A DNA stretch of 64,000 nucleotides from Enterobacter wuhouensis (GCF_004331265.1 NZ_SJOO01000008.1:1-64000); one strand, 5' to 3'. Numbered from the stretch's first letter, positions 25,867-35,368 are shown. The notes: generated from the letters alone by a model not told the origin. Translations and numbers: made by a program.

Positions 25867-26439
25867 TCAGTCAGCGCGACCCATATAGCGTTTTTCTTCG
25901 ATATGGATGCGGATTTTCTCTCCGGCTGACAGGTATTCAGGCACCTGCACAACCAGACCGGTGGTCAGGGTAGCGGGTTTGTTGCGCGCACTCGCAGACG
26001 CACCCTTGATGCCCGGCGCCGTGTCCACGATTTCCAGATCGACGGTCTGCGGCAGTTCCAGCGCCAGCAGCACGCCGTCCCAGGTCAGAACCTGCATGTC
26101 CGGCATACCGCCTTCAGGAATGAACAGCAGCTCTTCTTCAATCTGATCTTTGGTGAAGATATACGGGGTGTAATCTTCTTTATCCATGAACACGTATTCG
26201 TTGCCGTCGATGTAAGAGAAATCAACATAGCGACGGGTCAGGGTGACGGTATCAACGATATCGTCACCCTTGAAGCGTTCTTCAACCTTCAGGCCGGTAC
26301 GGACATCGGCGAAACGCATCTTGTACAGCGTTGCTGCACCACGGGCGCTCGGGGCCTGAATATCGATATCTTTCACAATCAGCAGCTTGCCGTTGTAATT
26401 CAGTACCATACCTTTCTTAATTTCGTTCGCTCTTGGCAT
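25867..26439 (-). CDS. yeiP: Elongation factor P-like protein YeiP (EfpL)
   Basis: Encodes 190 residues, the E. coli length, from ATG 26439 ([10 protein letters not shown]); the longer frame adds non-family sequence. It has EF-P architecture: a KOW-like N-terminal domain and two OB domains. The tip loop reads SARGA, with Arg33 where EF-P carries the modified lysine, as expected for YeiP. Recent work on EfpL indicates it relieves ribosome stalling at proline-containing and other motifs without EpmA modification. Monocistronic, convergent with uxuA. Confidence 0.95.
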   Translation of the reverse strand: MPRANEIKKGMVLNYNGKLLIVKDIDIQAPSARGAATLYKMRFADVRTGLKVEERFKGDDIVDTVTLTRRYVDFSYIDGNEYVFMDKEDYTPYIFTKDQIEEELLFIPEGGMPDMQVLTWDGVLLALELPQTVDLEIVDTAPGIKGASASARNKPATLTTGLVVQVPEYLSAGEKIRIHIEEKRYMGRAD

Positions 26440-26603
26440 TGCAGTAATCCTGTCTACGGGAGGTAAAAAATATCGCGCCAAATTACTCGCGCGCGGCCTT
26501 TCAGGCAAGAGGAATTCGTGGCTTTTGCTATCAATACATAAAAGGTGTTACTGTGCGCGCAATGCCCGACTGCGCGGGTGTTTATCACCAACAGAGAGCA
26601 TGT

Positions 26604-26858
26604 ATGGATTGTCGTCCAGACTGTGGCGCGTGCTGTACCGCACCGTCCATTTCAAGCCCCATTCCAGGAATGCCGGAGGGCAAGCCTGCCAACACCCGCT
26701 GCGTTCAGCTCTCTGCAACCAATCTGTGCATGATCTTTGGTTCGCCGCTGCGCCCGAAGGTGTGCGCCGGGCTTCAGCCTTCTGCAGACATGTGCGGCAG
26801 CACGCGGGCGCAGGCAATAACATATCTTCTTGAGCTGGAAGCGCTCACCGCGCCCTAA
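26604..26858 (+). CDS. yeiW: Cysteine-rich YkgJ-family protein YeiW
   Basis: Encodes 84 residues from the ATG at 26604, the start that gives [11 protein letters not shown] as in E. coli YeiW; upstream in-frame ATGs lack family support. Cysteines at 3, 7, 10 and 11 and in the second half ([12 protein letters not shown]) form the UPF0153/YkgJ zinc/iron-chelating pattern. Its function is not established. The last four bases overlap the convergent setB 3' end. Confidence 0.9.
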   Translation: MDCRPDCGACCTAPSISSPIPGMPEGKPANTRCVQLSATNLCMIFGSPLRPKVCAGLQPSADMCGSTRAQAITYLLELEALTAP

Positions 26859-28036
26859 ACGTCCTTGATGCGCGTCAGGCAGCCGATCGTCAGGGCGCAC
26901 ATCACCAGCGCAATCCAGAACACCGTGTGATAGTTCCAGATCTCTGCAACCACGCCCGCCATGGAGCCTGCGATGATCCAGCCCACGCGCGTAGTATTAG
27001 TATAAAGGGTGGTGGCTGCCCCTGCCTGACCCGGCATCAGATCCTGAAAATAGAGCATACCGATACCTGCCAGGATGCCGATATAGATGGCGTTCAGCAG
27101 CTGTAAGGCCAGCAGTAAGCCCGGCGTGTGAACCGTCAGCATACCGACATAAAACAGCAGACCGGCGACCGCCGCGATGCGCATCAAAAAACGTTTCCCA
27201 AAGCGCTTCGCGTAATAGCCCGCAATCAGCATGGTCGGTATTTCCAGACCCGCTGCGGTGCCCATCATGATGCCCGCCAGCTTCTCCGGCAGGTGCAGCT
27301 CGTCAATAATAAACAGCGGCATATTAATGATATAAAGGCTGTTGGTGCCCCACATCAGCGTACAGATAATAAAGAGCAGCAGCGCATCACGGCGGTTACG
27401 ACGCGGCGCTTCCAGCGTGCCCGTCGCCAGCTTCGGCTCTTTGCGCATCGACGGCAAAAAGAACCACACCATTGCGCCGCACACCACAAAGGCGATGGCC
27501 GCGCTCAGGTACATCACCGTAAAGCCAAACCCCATCGCCAGCGCGTAGGCGAGCGGCGGGCCTATCACCCACGCCAGCGACACCTGAGCACGAAGAATCG
27601 AGCTAAACATAACCGCTTCACGCCCGGTGCGGTCGGCATGTTCACGGGCAAGGGCGAACATCTGCGGGTTAGCGGTCGAACCAAAGCTGCTCAGGAACAC
27701 GCCAACAAACAGCAGAACAAAGTAGTTGCGATTCCAGGCAAACAGCACGCAGGCGAATACGCCCAGCAGACAGCAAAACACGATCAGGCTTTTGCGGTCC
27801 CCCTTTCTGTCGGAGCGTCCCGCCAGAAACTGGCTCACCAGGATGCCGATGATGGCGCTTCCGGTAAAGAAGAAGCCAACCATCGCCGGGCGCGCGTGGA
27901 CTTCGTTGGTCAGAAATAAACTCAGCGTTGGCGTTTGTAACGCACCGGCGATCCCGGTGAGGAAGGCAACAATCAAAAACGCCGTTGACGTCAGATCAAA
28001 AGGCTTTGGAGAGGCGGCAGCGGGGGTGTTATGCAT
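26855..28036 (-). CDS. setB: Sugar efflux transporter SetB
   Basis: Encodes 393 residues, as in E. coli, from the ATG at 28036; another ATG two codons earlier is possible. It has twelve membrane segments of the SET family (MFS), with the loop [13 protein letters not shown]. coli SetB exports lactose and glucose analogues and has been linked to chromosome segregation through MreB. It is divergent from fruBKA, with 358 bases between, and the last four bases overlap yeiW on the opposite strand. Confidence 0.94.
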   Translation of the reverse strand: MHNTPAAASPKPFDLTSTAFLIVAFLTGIAGALQTPTLSLFLTNEVHARPAMVGFFFTGSAIIGILVSQFLAGRSDRKGDRKSLIVFCCLLGVFACVLFAWNRNYFVLLFVGVFLSSFGSTANPQMFALAREHADRTGREAVMFSSILRAQVSLAWVIGPPLAYALAMGFGFTVMYLSAAIAFVVCGAMVWFFLPSMRKEPKLATGTLEAPRRNRRDALLLFIICTLMWGTNSLYIINMPLFIIDELHLPEKLAGIMMGTAAGLEIPTMLIAGYYAKRFGKRFLMRIAAVAGLLFYVGMLTVHTPGLLLALQLLNAIYIGILAGIGMLYFQDLMPGQAGAATTLYTNTTRVGWIIAGSMAGVVAEIWNYHTVFWIALVMCALTIGCLTRIKDV

Positions 28037-28218
28037 GGTCATTGATTAGCGAGTAACAGAGAGAGGCGGAGTGTACGCCGCTTGTCAGAAAATAAACAGG
28101 TGGTGCGGTCAATTTCGCTACAAAAAATCAAAATGGCATTTCAGTTTCAGCTTATGGCTGATCTTAGCTGAAAATGGTTTGCTGAACGTCAGCAGGTTTC
28201 AGCTGAACGATGAAGAAA

Positions 28219-28234
28219 TGTGCTGTATCTCAAA
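28219..28234. promoter_or_regulatory. CRP-like site upstream of fruBKA
   Basis: TGTGCTGTATCTCAAA matches TGTGA-N6-TCACA at 8 of 10 conserved bases. Catabolite control of fru is plausible; assignment is by pattern only. Confidence 0.4.
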
Positions 28235-28293
28235 ATTCTGAAATGAGAAATGTAACTTTTCTTGCAACGCCTTGCAGAAAGGACAAGACTTCT

Positions 28294-28305
28294 TGAAACG
28301 TTTCA
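28294..28305. promoter_or_regulatory. Cra (FruR) operator 1
   Basis: TGAAACGTTTCA is a perfect palindrome fitting the Cra consensus (TGAAWCGNTTNA). It lies 90 bases before the fruB start. Confidence 0.85.
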
Positions 28306-28360
28306 GCGCTTTCTTGTTTTAACTGACGGAGCAGGTTAGCGCATTTTTTCTCATTAAGGC

Positions 28361-28372
28361 TGAAACGATTCA
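28361..28372. promoter_or_regulatory. Cra (FruR) operator 2
   Basis: TGAAACGATTCA fits the Cra consensus. It lies 23 bases before the fruB start, so bound Cra would block initiation or elongation until fructose 1-phosphate releases it. Confidence 0.85.
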
Positions 28373-28394
28373 AGTTCAGCAGGAGAGGAGAACC

Positions 28395-29525
28395 ATGTTC
28401 CAGTTATCTGTACAGGATATCCACCCGGGTGCTCAGGCCGGGGACAAAGAAGAGGCTATTCGCCAGGTTGCAGCTGCCCTTGTGCAGGCCGGCAACGTGG
28501 CAGATGGCTACGTCAACGGCATGCTGGCGCGCGAGCAGCAGACCTCAACCTTCCTCGGCAACGGTATCGCCATTCCGCACGGCACGACCGATACCCGCGA
28601 CCAGGTGCTGAAAACCGGCGTTCAGGTTTATCAGTTTCCGCAGGGCGTGCTCTGGGGTGATGGTCAGGTGGCTTATGTCGCTATCGGTATTGCCGCCAGC
28701 AGCGACGAGCACTTAGGTCTACTGCGCCAGCTGACGCACGTGCTGAGCGATGACTCCGTAGCTGAGCAGCTGAAATCTGCGACCACCGCTGAAGAACTGC
28801 GCGCCTTGCTGATGGGCGAAAAGCAGAGCGAAGCGCTGAAGCTGGATAATGAAACCCTGACGCTGGACGTTGTCGCTTCCGATCTGGTGACGCTGCAGGC
28901 GCTTAACGCGGGCCGTCTTAAAGAAGCCGGTGCAGCAGATGCGACCTTCGTCACGCGCGTCATTAATGATATGCCCCTGAACCTGGGTCAGGGCATTTGG
29001 CTGAACGACAGCGCTGAAGGCAACCTGCGCAGCGCCGTTGCGGTGAGCCGCGCGGCAAGCGCATTCGACGTAGACGGCGTTAGCGCCGCGATGCTGGTGA
29101 CCGTTGCGATGGTCGACGACCAGCCGGTTGCCGTGCTGAAGCGTCTGAGCGATCTCCTGCTGAACAACAAAGCTGAAAAGCTGCTGAACGCCGATGCCGC
29201 AACCGTGCTGGCGCTGCTGACCAGCGATGATGCCTTGACCGACGATGTGCTGAGCGCCGAGTACGTGGTGCGTAACGAACACGGTCTGCATGCCCGTCCT
29301 GGCACCATGCTGGTGAACACCATTAAACAATTTGAAAGCGAGATCACCGTGACCAACCTGGATGGATCTGGCAAGCCGGCCAACGGCCGCAGCCTGATGA
29401 AAGTCGTCGCGCTCGGCGTGAAGAAGGGCCACCGTCTGCGCTTCACCGCGCAGGGTGCCGATGCTGAACAGGCGCTGAAAGCCATTGGCGATGCCATCGC
29501 GGCGGGCCTGGGGGAGGGCGCATAA
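28395..29525 (+). CDS. fruB: Fructose PTS multiphosphoryl transfer protein FruB (EIIA-FPr)
   Basis: Encodes 376 residues: an N-terminal EIIA-Fru domain with phospho-His62 (GIAIPHGT), a central linker domain, and a C-terminal HPr-like FPr domain with phospho-His in EHGLHARPG near residue 299. It passes phosphate from Enzyme I to FruA for fructose uptake. It is first in fruBKA, and its stop overlaps the fruK start by one base. Control is by the two Cra sites upstream. Confidence 0.96.
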   Translation: MFQLSVQDIHPGAQAGDKEEAIRQVAAALVQAGNVADGYVNGMLAREQQTSTFLGNGIAIPHGTTDTRDQVLKTGVQVYQFPQGVLWGDGQVAYVAIGIAASSDEHLGLLRQLTHVLSDDSVAEQLKSATTAEELRALLMGEKQSEALKLDNETLTLDVVASDLVTLQALNAGRLKEAGAADATFVTRVINDMPLNLGQGIWLNDSAEGNLRSAVAVSRAASAFDVDGVSAAMLVTVAMVDDQPVAVLKRLSDLLLNNKAEKLLNADAATVLALLTSDDALTDDVLSAEYVVRNEHGLHARPGTMLVNTIKQFESEITVTNLDGSGKPANGRSLMKVVALGVKKGHRLRFTAQGADAEQALKAIGDAIAAGLGEGA

Positions 29526-30463
29526 TGAGCAGACGTGTTGCAACCATTACGCTGAACCCGGCTTACGATCTGGTGGGTTTTTGCCCGGAAATCGAACGCG
29601 GCGAAGTAAACCTCGTGCGCACCACCGGCCTGCATGCGGCAGGTAAAGGGATTAACGTCGCGAAGGTGCTGAAAGACCTCGGTATTGACGTCACCGTTGG
29701 CGGCTTCCTCGGTAAAGATAACCAGGACGGATTCCAGCAGCTGTTCAGCGAGCTAGGGATTGCTAACCGCTTCCAGGTGGTGCAGGGCCGTACCCGCATC
29801 AACGTTAAGCTGACCGAGAAAGACGGCGAAGTGACCGATCTGAACTTCTCCGGCTTTGAAGTCACCCCGTCCGACTGGGAGCGTTTCGTTAACGATTCCC
29901 TGACCTGGCTGGGCCAGTTCGATATGGTGTGCGTCAGCGGCAGCCTGCCGTCCGGCGTGAGCCCGGAAGCCTTCACCGACTGGATGACGCGCCTGCGCAG
30001 CCAGTGTCCGTGCATCATCTTTGACAGCAGCCGCGATGCGCTGGTCGCCGGCCTGAAAGCCGCGCCGTGGCTGGTGAAGCCAAATCGCCGTGAGCTGGAG
30101 ATCTGGGCGGGCCGTAAGCTGCCAGAATTAAAAGATGTCATTGAAGCTGCCCATGCGCTTCGCGAGCAGGGTATCGCTCACGTGGTGATTTCTCTTGGCG
30201 CAGAAGGGGCGTTGTGGGTTAACGCGTCTGGCGAATGGATCGCCAAACCGCCGTCAATGGAAGTTGTCAGCACCGTTGGCGCCGGGGATTCCATGGTTGG
30301 CGGCCTGATTTATGGCCTGCTGATGCGTGAATCCAGTGAACATACGTTACGTCTTGCCACCGCCGTTGCTGCCCTGGCCGTGAGCCAGAGCAATGTCGGT
30401 ATTACCGATCGTACCCAGTTGGCCGCGATGATGGCGCGCGTTGACTTAAAACCTTTTAACTAA
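29525..30463 (+). CDS. fruK: 1-phosphofructokinase FruK
   Basis: Encodes 312 residues of the PfkB sugar kinase family, with the C-terminal signature STVGAGDSMVGG holding the catalytic Asp, and the N-terminal substrate motif GKGINVAKVL. It phosphorylates fructose 1-phosphate to fructose 1,6-bisphosphate, lowering the Cra inducer. Start overlaps the fruB stop (TAATG), so it is translationally coupled. fruA follows after 16 bases. Confidence 0.97.
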   Translation: MSRRVATITLNPAYDLVGFCPEIERGEVNLVRTTGLHAAGKGINVAKVLKDLGIDVTVGGFLGKDNQDGFQQLFSELGIANRFQVVQGRTRINVKLTEKDGEVTDLNFSGFEVTPSDWERFVNDSLTWLGQFDMVCVSGSLPSGVSPEAFTDWMTRLRSQCPCIIFDSSRDALVAGLKAAPWLVKPNRRELEIWAGRKLPELKDVIEAAHALREQGIAHVVISLGAEGALWVNASGEWIAKPPSMEVVSTVGAGDSMVGGLIYGLLMRESSEHTLRLATAVAALAVSQSNVGITDRTQLAAMMARVDLKPFN

Positions 30464-30479
30464 CAGCAGGAGAGGAATA

Positions 30480-32165
30480 ATGAAAACGCTGCTGATCATT
30501 GACTCCGGTCTCGGACAGGCTCGCGCCTATATGGCGAAGACCCTGCTGGGCGCGGCGGCACAAAAAGCACACCTGGAGATTATCGATAATCCGGGCGATG
30601 CCGAACTGGCGATTGTCCTGGGCGATAAAATCCCGGCCGACAGCGCGCTGAACGGCAAAAAAGTGTGGCTGGGCGATATTAATCGCGCCGTGGCACATCC
30701 TGAACTGTTTCTGAGCGAAGCGAAAGGCCACGCGACGGCCTACAGCGCACCTGTCGCGGCGGCTCCGGCTGCGGCGGCTGGTCCGAAACGCATCGTTGCG
30801 ATTACCGCCTGTCCTACGGGCGTCGCACATACCTTTATGGCGGCTGAAGCCATTGAAACCGAAGCGAAAAAACGCGGCTGGTGGGTAAAAGTTGAAACGC
30901 GCGGCTCCGTTGGCGCGGGCAATGCCATAACTCCTGAAGAAGTGGCGGAGGCCGATCTGGTGATCGTTGCCGCGGACATCGAAGTGGATCTGGCGAAGTT
31001 TGCCGGCAAGCCGATGTACCGCACCTCTACCGGACTGGCGCTGAAAAAGACCGCGCAGGAGTTTGATAAGGCGCTGGCTGAAGCGAAACCGTATCAGGCG
31101 ACCGGTGCCGCGAAAACCGCTACCGAAGGGAAAAAGGAGTCTGCGGGGGCATATCGTCATCTGCTGACCGGCGTCTCCTACATGCTGCCGATGGTGGTGG
31201 CGGGCGGCCTGTGTATCGCGCTCTCCTTTGCGTTCGGTATCACCGCATTTAAAGAAGAAGGCACGCTGGCTGCTGCGCTGATGCAGATCGGCGGCGGCTC
31301 AGCGTTCGCGCTGATGGTGCCGGTGCTGGCGGGCTTTATCGCTTTCTCCATTGCTGACCGTCCTGGCCTGACGCCGGGTCTGATCGGCGGTATGCTGGCG
31401 GTAAGCACCGGTTCCGGCTTTATCGGCGGTATCATTGCCGGCTTCCTCGCGGGTTACGTTGCGAAGCTCATCAGCTCTAAGCTGAAGCTGCCGCAGAGTA
31501 TGGAAGCGCTGAAGCCGATTCTGATTATCCCGCTGATCTCCAGCCTGGTGGTCGGCCTGGCGATGATTTACCTGATCGGTAAGCCGGTTGCGGGCATCCT
31601 GGCGGGTCTGACCCACTGGCTGCAAACCATGGGAACGGCGAACGCGGTCCTGCTGGGTGCGATCCTCGGCGGAATGATGTGTACCGACATGGGTGGTCCG
31701 GTGAACAAAGCGGCGTACGCGTTTGGCGTTGGCCTGCTGAGTACCCAGACCTACGCGCCGATGGCCGCGATCATGGCGGCAGGCATGGTGCCACCGCTGG
31801 CGCTCGGCCTGGCGACGATTATTGCCCGTCGCAAGTTCGATAAAGCGCAGCAGGAAGGCGGCAAAGCGGCGCTGGTGCTGGGCCTGTGCTTCATCACCGA
31901 AGGTGCGATTCCGTTTGCGGCCCGCGACCCGATGCGCGTTCTGCCGTGCTGTATCGTCGGTGGCGCGGTAACGGGTGCTATTTCAATGGCGGTGGGCGCG
32001 AAGCTGATGGCGCCGCACGGCGGTCTGTTCGTACTGCTGATCCCAGGCGCTATCACCCCGGTGCTGGGCTATCTGCTGGCAATCGTTGCCGGTACGCTGG
32101 TGGCGGGTCTGTCTTACGCGGTGCTGAAGCGTCCGGAAGCGGAAGTCGTGGCAAAAGCAGCGTAA
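30480..32165 (+). CDS. fruA: Fructose-specific PTS permease FruA (EIIB'BC)
   Basis: Encodes 561 residues. A degenerate IIB' domain (about 1-95) is joined by an Ala/Pro linker (APVAAAPAAAAGP) to the active IIB domain with phospho-Cys111 in ITACPTGVAHTF. The IIC membrane domain (from about 225) has several long hydrophobic segments. The protein imports fructose as fructose 1-phosphate. It is the last gene of the operon, with a strong terminator 13 bases after the stop. Confidence 0.96.
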   Translation: MKTLLIIDSGLGQARAYMAKTLLGAAAQKAHLEIIDNPGDAELAIVLGDKIPADSALNGKKVWLGDINRAVAHPELFLSEAKGHATAYSAPVAAAPAAAAGPKRIVAITACPTGVAHTFMAAEAIETEAKKRGWWVKVETRGSVGAGNAITPEEVAEADLVIVAADIEVDLAKFAGKPMYRTSTGLALKKTAQEFDKALAEAKPYQATGAAKTATEGKKESAGAYRHLLTGVSYMLPMVVAGGLCIALSFAFGITAFKEEGTLAAALMQIGGGSAFALMVPVLAGFIAFSIADRPGLTPGLIGGMLAVSTGSGFIGGIIAGFLAGYVAKLISSKLKLPQSMEALKPILIIPLISSLVVGLAMIYLIGKPVAGILAGLTHWLQTMGTANAVLLGAILGGMMCTDMGGPVNKAAYAFGVGLLSTQTYAPMAAIMAAGMVPPLALGLATIIARRKFDKAQQEGGKAALVLGLCFITEGAIPFAARDPMRVLPCCIVGGAVTGAISMAVGAKLMAPHGGLFVLLIPGAITPVLGYLLAIVAGTLVAGLSYAVLKRPEAEVVAKAA

Positions 32166-32177
32166 GCGATAAACAAC

Positions 32178-32214
32178 AAAAAAGCCGGGTTGCATTATGC
32201 ACCCGGCTTTTTTT
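32178..32214. terminator. Bidirectional terminator between fruA and nfo
   Basis: AAAAAGCCGGGT and ACCCGGCTTTTT enclose TGCATTATGC, with T-run on both strands. The nfo stop codon lies in its right end. Confidence 0.9.
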
Positions 32215-33070
32215 ATGCCGCCTGTTCAGCGGTTTGCTGAGCCTTCAGCCAGGCAATCTCTTCCGCCCAGATATCCGGATTAATGGTTTCCAGCACCATC
32301 GGAATGCCGTCGAAGCGGGTGTCCTGCATGATAAAACGGAACGCATCGTGGCCAATATTGCCTTCGCCCAGGCTGTGGTGGCGGTCAACGCGGCTGCCGA
32401 ACGCGCTTTTCGCATCGTTCAGGTGCATCCCGCGCAGGTACTGAAAGCCGACAATGCGCTCAAACTCATCGAAGGTGTGCTTCGTCGCCTCGGTGGTGCG
32501 CAGGTCATACCCGGCCGCAAACGCGTGGCAGGTGTCAATGCACACCCCCACGCGGGATTTATCCTCTACGCCGTCAATAATCGCCGCCAGATGCTCAAAC
32601 TTAAAGCCGAGGTTGCTGCCCTGACCGGCGGTGTTTTCGATCACTGCGGTGACGCCTTTGGTTTTATCCAGCGTAATGTTAATGGACTCGGCAATGCGCG
32701 CCAGGCAGGCGTCTTCATCTATTTGCATCAGATGGCTACCCGGGTGGAAGTTCAGCAGCGTCAGCCCCAGCTGTTCGCAGCGCTGCACTTCATCAAGAAA
32801 CGCCTCGCGGGATTTATCCAGCGCGTCCTGAACCGGATGGCCGAGGTTAATCAGATAGCTGTCGTGGGGGAGGATCTGCCCTGGCCCGTAGCGGTATTTC
32901 TCACAGGCGGCTTTGAAATCATCAATGACTTCAGCGGTGAGCGGCGCGGCGCGCCACTGGCGCTGATTTTTGGTGAACAGGGCGAAAGCGGTCGCCTCGA
33001 TTTCGGCGGCGCGAATGGCGGCATTCGCAAGGCCACCTGCAGCGCTAACGTGCGCTCCAACATATTTCAT
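32213..33070 (-). CDS. nfo: Endonuclease IV (Nfo)
   Basis: Encodes 285 residues, the E. coli length, starting [20 protein letters not shown]. It is a TIM-barrel AP endonuclease with a three-zinc site; conserved blocks [36 protein letters not shown] and DRHHSLGEG carry the ligands. It cuts abasic sites and removes 3' blocks. In E. coli it is a SoxRS gene. Its ribosome site AGGAG lies in the 3' arm of a 14-bp hairpin (33077-33119) that doubles as the yeiH terminator. Confidence 0.96.
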   Translation of the reverse strand: MKYVGAHVSAAGGLANAAIRAAEIEATAFALFTKNQRQWRAAPLTAEVIDDFKAACEKYRYGPGQILPHDSYLINLGHPVQDALDKSREAFLDEVQRCEQLGLTLLNFHPGSHLMQIDEDACLARIAESINITLDKTKGVTAVIENTAGQGSNLGFKFEHLAAIIDGVEDKSRVGVCIDTCHAFAAGYDLRTTEATKHTFDEFERIVGFQYLRGMHLNDAKSAFGSRVDRHHSLGEGNIGHDAFRFIMQDTRFDGIPMVLETINPDIWAEEIAWLKAQQTAEQAA

Positions 33071-33076
33071 AAAAAA

Positions 33077-33119
33077 CTCCTGCTAACCCGAAACGCATAT
33101 GATAGCGGGTTAGCAGGAG
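33077..33119 (-). terminator. 14-bp hairpin, yeiH terminator covering the nfo ribosome site
   Basis: CTCCTGCTAACCCG and CGGGTTAGCAGGAG form a perfect 14-bp stem with a 15-base loop. On the minus strand it is followed by TTTTTT and then the nfo ATG. The GCAGGAG of the 3' arm is the only good ribosome site for nfo, so read-through RNA from yeiH would mask it. Confidence 0.8.
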
Positions 33120-33133
33120 AAGGACGAGATGGT

Positions 33134-34180
33134 TTATGCCATCAGGCTGTGCACCGCGAGGTTAATCGCGCCGCCGCCGACAATCAGCCAGATGAAGAGC
33201 ACCAGCGCCATCAGCAGCGGTTTCGCACCGGCTTTTTTCAGGGCGCTGACGTGGGTGGTCACCCCCAGCGCCGCCATCGCCATCGCCAGCAGCACGGTAT
33301 CCAGCGTCACCAGCATATCCACAGCGGCTTTCGGCAGCAGGTGGAAGGAGTTAAAAATCGCGACCACGATAAACAGGATCGCAAACCACGGAATGGTGAT
33401 TTTGCTCTTCTCGTTGCCGCCAGCCGGCGCCAGCTGCTTAACGCGGGCGGCCAGGAAAATCAGGAACGGGGCCAGCATCATGACGCGCAGCATTTTCGCA
33501 ATCACCGCCGCGTTTTCCGCTTCCGGGTTGATGGCGTGACCCGCTGCCACCACCTGCGCAACTTCGTGCATGGTAGAGCCGATATAGATGCCGTAGGTTT
33601 CAGGGCTAAACCAGTGCGCCACCAGCGGATACATGGCGGGATAGAGGAAGATCGCCAGCGTACCGAAGATCACCACCGTCGCCACCGCCACGGTCACCTT
33701 GCTGGCCTCTGCTTTAACGACGGGTTCCGTAGCCAGCACTGCCGCCGCACCGCAAATGCTGCTCCCCGCGCCGATGAGCCAGCTGGTTTGCTTGTCCAGG
33801 CCAAAGATCTTCTGGCCGATAAAGCAGGCCAGCAGGAAGGTGCTGGTGAGGGTCAGGACGTCGATGGCGATGCCGCTGACGCCCACGTCCGCAATCTGCG
33901 AAAAGGTGAGGCGGAAGCCATAAAGGATGATCCCGAGGCGCAGCAGATGCTGCTTGGCGAAGATCACGCCGCCGTCGCAGGATTTCCAGATGTGCGGGTA
34001 AACGGTATTCCCGACCACCATGCCGAGCAATATGGCCAGCGTTAACGCGCTAAAACCCGCTCCCGCGACGGCGGGGATGCTGCCGCCCCATAACGCCACG
34101 CCGGTAACCACGGCGCTGAGGGCAAGACCCGGCACGAAGTGCCACACTGTACGATGATGCTGTAAGGTAATTTCGGACAT
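33134..34180 (-). CDS. yeiH: YeiH, UPF0324 inner-membrane protein
   Basis: Encodes 348 residues with about ten hydrophobic segments, matching E. coli YeiH (UPF0324, Cons_hypoth698). Conserved stretches include GAGSSICGAAAVLATEP and GIYIGSTMHEVAQVVAAG. The family is proposed to transport sulfonates or other anions, but function is unproved for YeiH. It is divergent from the LysR gene yeiE, the usual layout for a regulator and its target. Confidence 0.92.
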   Translation of the reverse strand: MSEITLQHHRTVWHFVPGLALSAVVTGVALWGGSIPAVAGAGFSALTLAILLGMVVGNTVYPHIWKSCDGGVIFAKQHLLRLGIILYGFRLTFSQIADVGVSGIAIDVLTLTSTFLLACFIGQKIFGLDKQTSWLIGAGSSICGAAAVLATEPVVKAEASKVTVAVATVVIFGTLAIFLYPAMYPLVAHWFSPETYGIYIGSTMHEVAQVVAAGHAINPEAENAAVIAKMLRVMMLAPFLIFLAARVKQLAPAGGNEKSKITIPWFAILFIVVAIFNSFHLLPKAAVDMLVTLDTVLLAMAMAALGVTTHVSALKKAGAKPLLMALVLFIWLIVGGGAINLAVHSLMA

Positions 34181-34237
34181 AACCTTCTCCTTTGTCTGGC
34201 TAAAAGGTTACGGCGTGCTGGCTTAAAAATAAAATTG

Positions 34238-34253
34238 ATTATATATTTATAAT
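34238..34253. promoter_or_regulatory. AT-rich palindrome between yeiH and yeiE
   Basis: ATTATATATTTATAAT has a perfect 6-bp inverted repeat around TATT and contains T-N11-A spacing typical of LysR-type binding sites. It lies in the 98-base divergent region, 26 bases before yeiE. It may be a YeiE site or simply promoter DNA. Confidence 0.45.
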
Positions 34254-34278
34254 TAATCTATATAAGTGGTAACTCCTC

Positions 34279-35145
34279 ATGCACATTACATTGCGCCAGC
34301 TGGAAGTCTTTGCTGAAGTGCTGAAAAGCGGCTCGACAACCCAGGCGTCGCAGATGCTGTCTCTCTCCCAGTCGGCGGTTAGCGCCGCGTTGACCGATCT
34401 TGAAGGCCAGCTGGGCGTGCAGCTGTTCGACAGGGTAGGGAAGCGGCTGGTGGTCAACGAGCACGGTCGTCTCCTGTACCCGCGCGCGCTGGCGCTGCTG
34501 GAGCAGGCCATCGAGATAGAACAGCTGTTCCGCGAAGACAACGGTGCGATCCGCGTCTTTGCCAGCAGCACCATCGGCAACTATATCCTGCCGGAAGTGA
34601 TTGCCCGCTACCGCCGGGATTTCCCGACCCTGCCGCTGGAAATGAGCGTCGGCAATAGCCAGGACGTCATCAATGCGGTGATCGATTTCCGCGTGGACAT
34701 CGGGCTGATCGAAGGGCCATGCCACAACGTGGATATTATCGCCGAGCCCTGGCTGGAGGATGAGCTGGTGGTCTTTGCATCCCCGGCCTCCTCTTTACTC
34801 CAGGGCGAGGTGACGCTGGAGCGGCTGGCGCAGGCGCAGTGGATCCTGCGCGAGCAGGGTTCCGGCACGCGCGAGATTGTTGATTATTTACTGCTCTCGC
34901 ACCTGCCGAAGTTCCAGCTGGGCATGGAGCTGGGAAACTCAGAAGCCATCAAGCATGCGGTGCGTCACGGGCTGGGCATCAGCTGTCTTTCCCGACGCGT
35001 GATTGCTGAACAGCTGGAAACCGGCTCGCTGGTAGAAATCCCCGTCCCGCTGCCGAAGCTGGTGCGCACGCTGTGGTGCATCCATCACCGCCAGAAGCAT
35101 CTTTCCAGCTCTCTGCAGCGTTTTCTGCGCTACTGCGAAATGTGA
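34279..35145 (+). CDS. yeiE: LysR-type regulator YeiE
   Basis: Encodes 288 residues with an N-terminal winged helix-turn-helix ([37 protein letters not shown]) and a periplasmic-binding-like effector domain, matching E. coli YeiE (293). Studies link YeiE to lysP and iron homeostasis in E. coli and to sulfite sensing in other enterobacteria. It is divergent from yeiH and upstream of lysP in the same orientation. A repeat element begins five bases after its stop. Confidence 0.93.
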   Translation: MHITLRQLEVFAEVLKSGSTTQASQMLSLSQSAVSAALTDLEGQLGVQLFDRVGKRLVVNEHGRLLYPRALALLEQAIEIEQLFREDNGAIRVFASSTIGNYILPEVIARYRRDFPTLPLEMSVGNSQDVINAVIDFRVDIGLIEGPCHNVDIIAEPWLEDELVVFASPASSLLQGEVTLERLAQAQWILREQGSGTREIVDYLLLSHLPKFQLGMELGNSEAIKHAVRHGLGISCLSRRVIAEQLETGSLVEIPVPLPKLVRTLWCIHHRQKHLSSSLQRFLRYCEM

Positions 35146-35150
35146 AAGCG

Positions 35151-35233
35151 CCCCTCACCCCAGCCCTCTCCCCAAAGGGGAGAGGGTGTTTTAAGTCCCC
35201 TCTCCCCTTTGGGGAGAGGGTCAGGGTGAGGGG
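35151..35233. repeat. Dispersed palindromic repeat, long copy A
   Basis: CCCCTCACCC ... GGGTGAGGGG encloses two internal palindromes of the form CCCTCTCCCCAAAGGGG / CCCCTTTGGGGAGAGGG. Nearly the same 83-bp unit recurs at 61311-61393, and single-arm versions occur at 39089-39121 and 63861-63892. Confidence 0.85.
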
Positions 35234-35368
35234 AACGACCCTATTTCTGCTTTACTTATAATCCTGGCCGAGTCATGAAGCTCTCTTATAACTGGGGATT
35301 TCTGCCGGAAGGAACGCAGATCGTCTGCTACAATCGCGCCTCATTTATTAAATGGACAGCATTTTCAC

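Larger units (their letters stand above)
28037..28394. other. Regulatory gap between setB and fruB
   Basis: These 358 bases hold no gene. They contain two Cra sites (28294-28305 and 28361-28372), a CRP-like site at 28219-28234, and a stretch at 28141-28210 dense in GCTGA/TCAGC. The setB promoter must also lie here. Confidence 0.6.

Noticed and set aside
31886..34045. 719-codon plus-strand open frame
   Set aside because: It begins inside fruA and lies antisense to nfo and yeiH, both fully recognisable. Its translation is rich in His/Arg/Gln, typical of the reverse of GC-rich coding DNA, and has no ribosome site.
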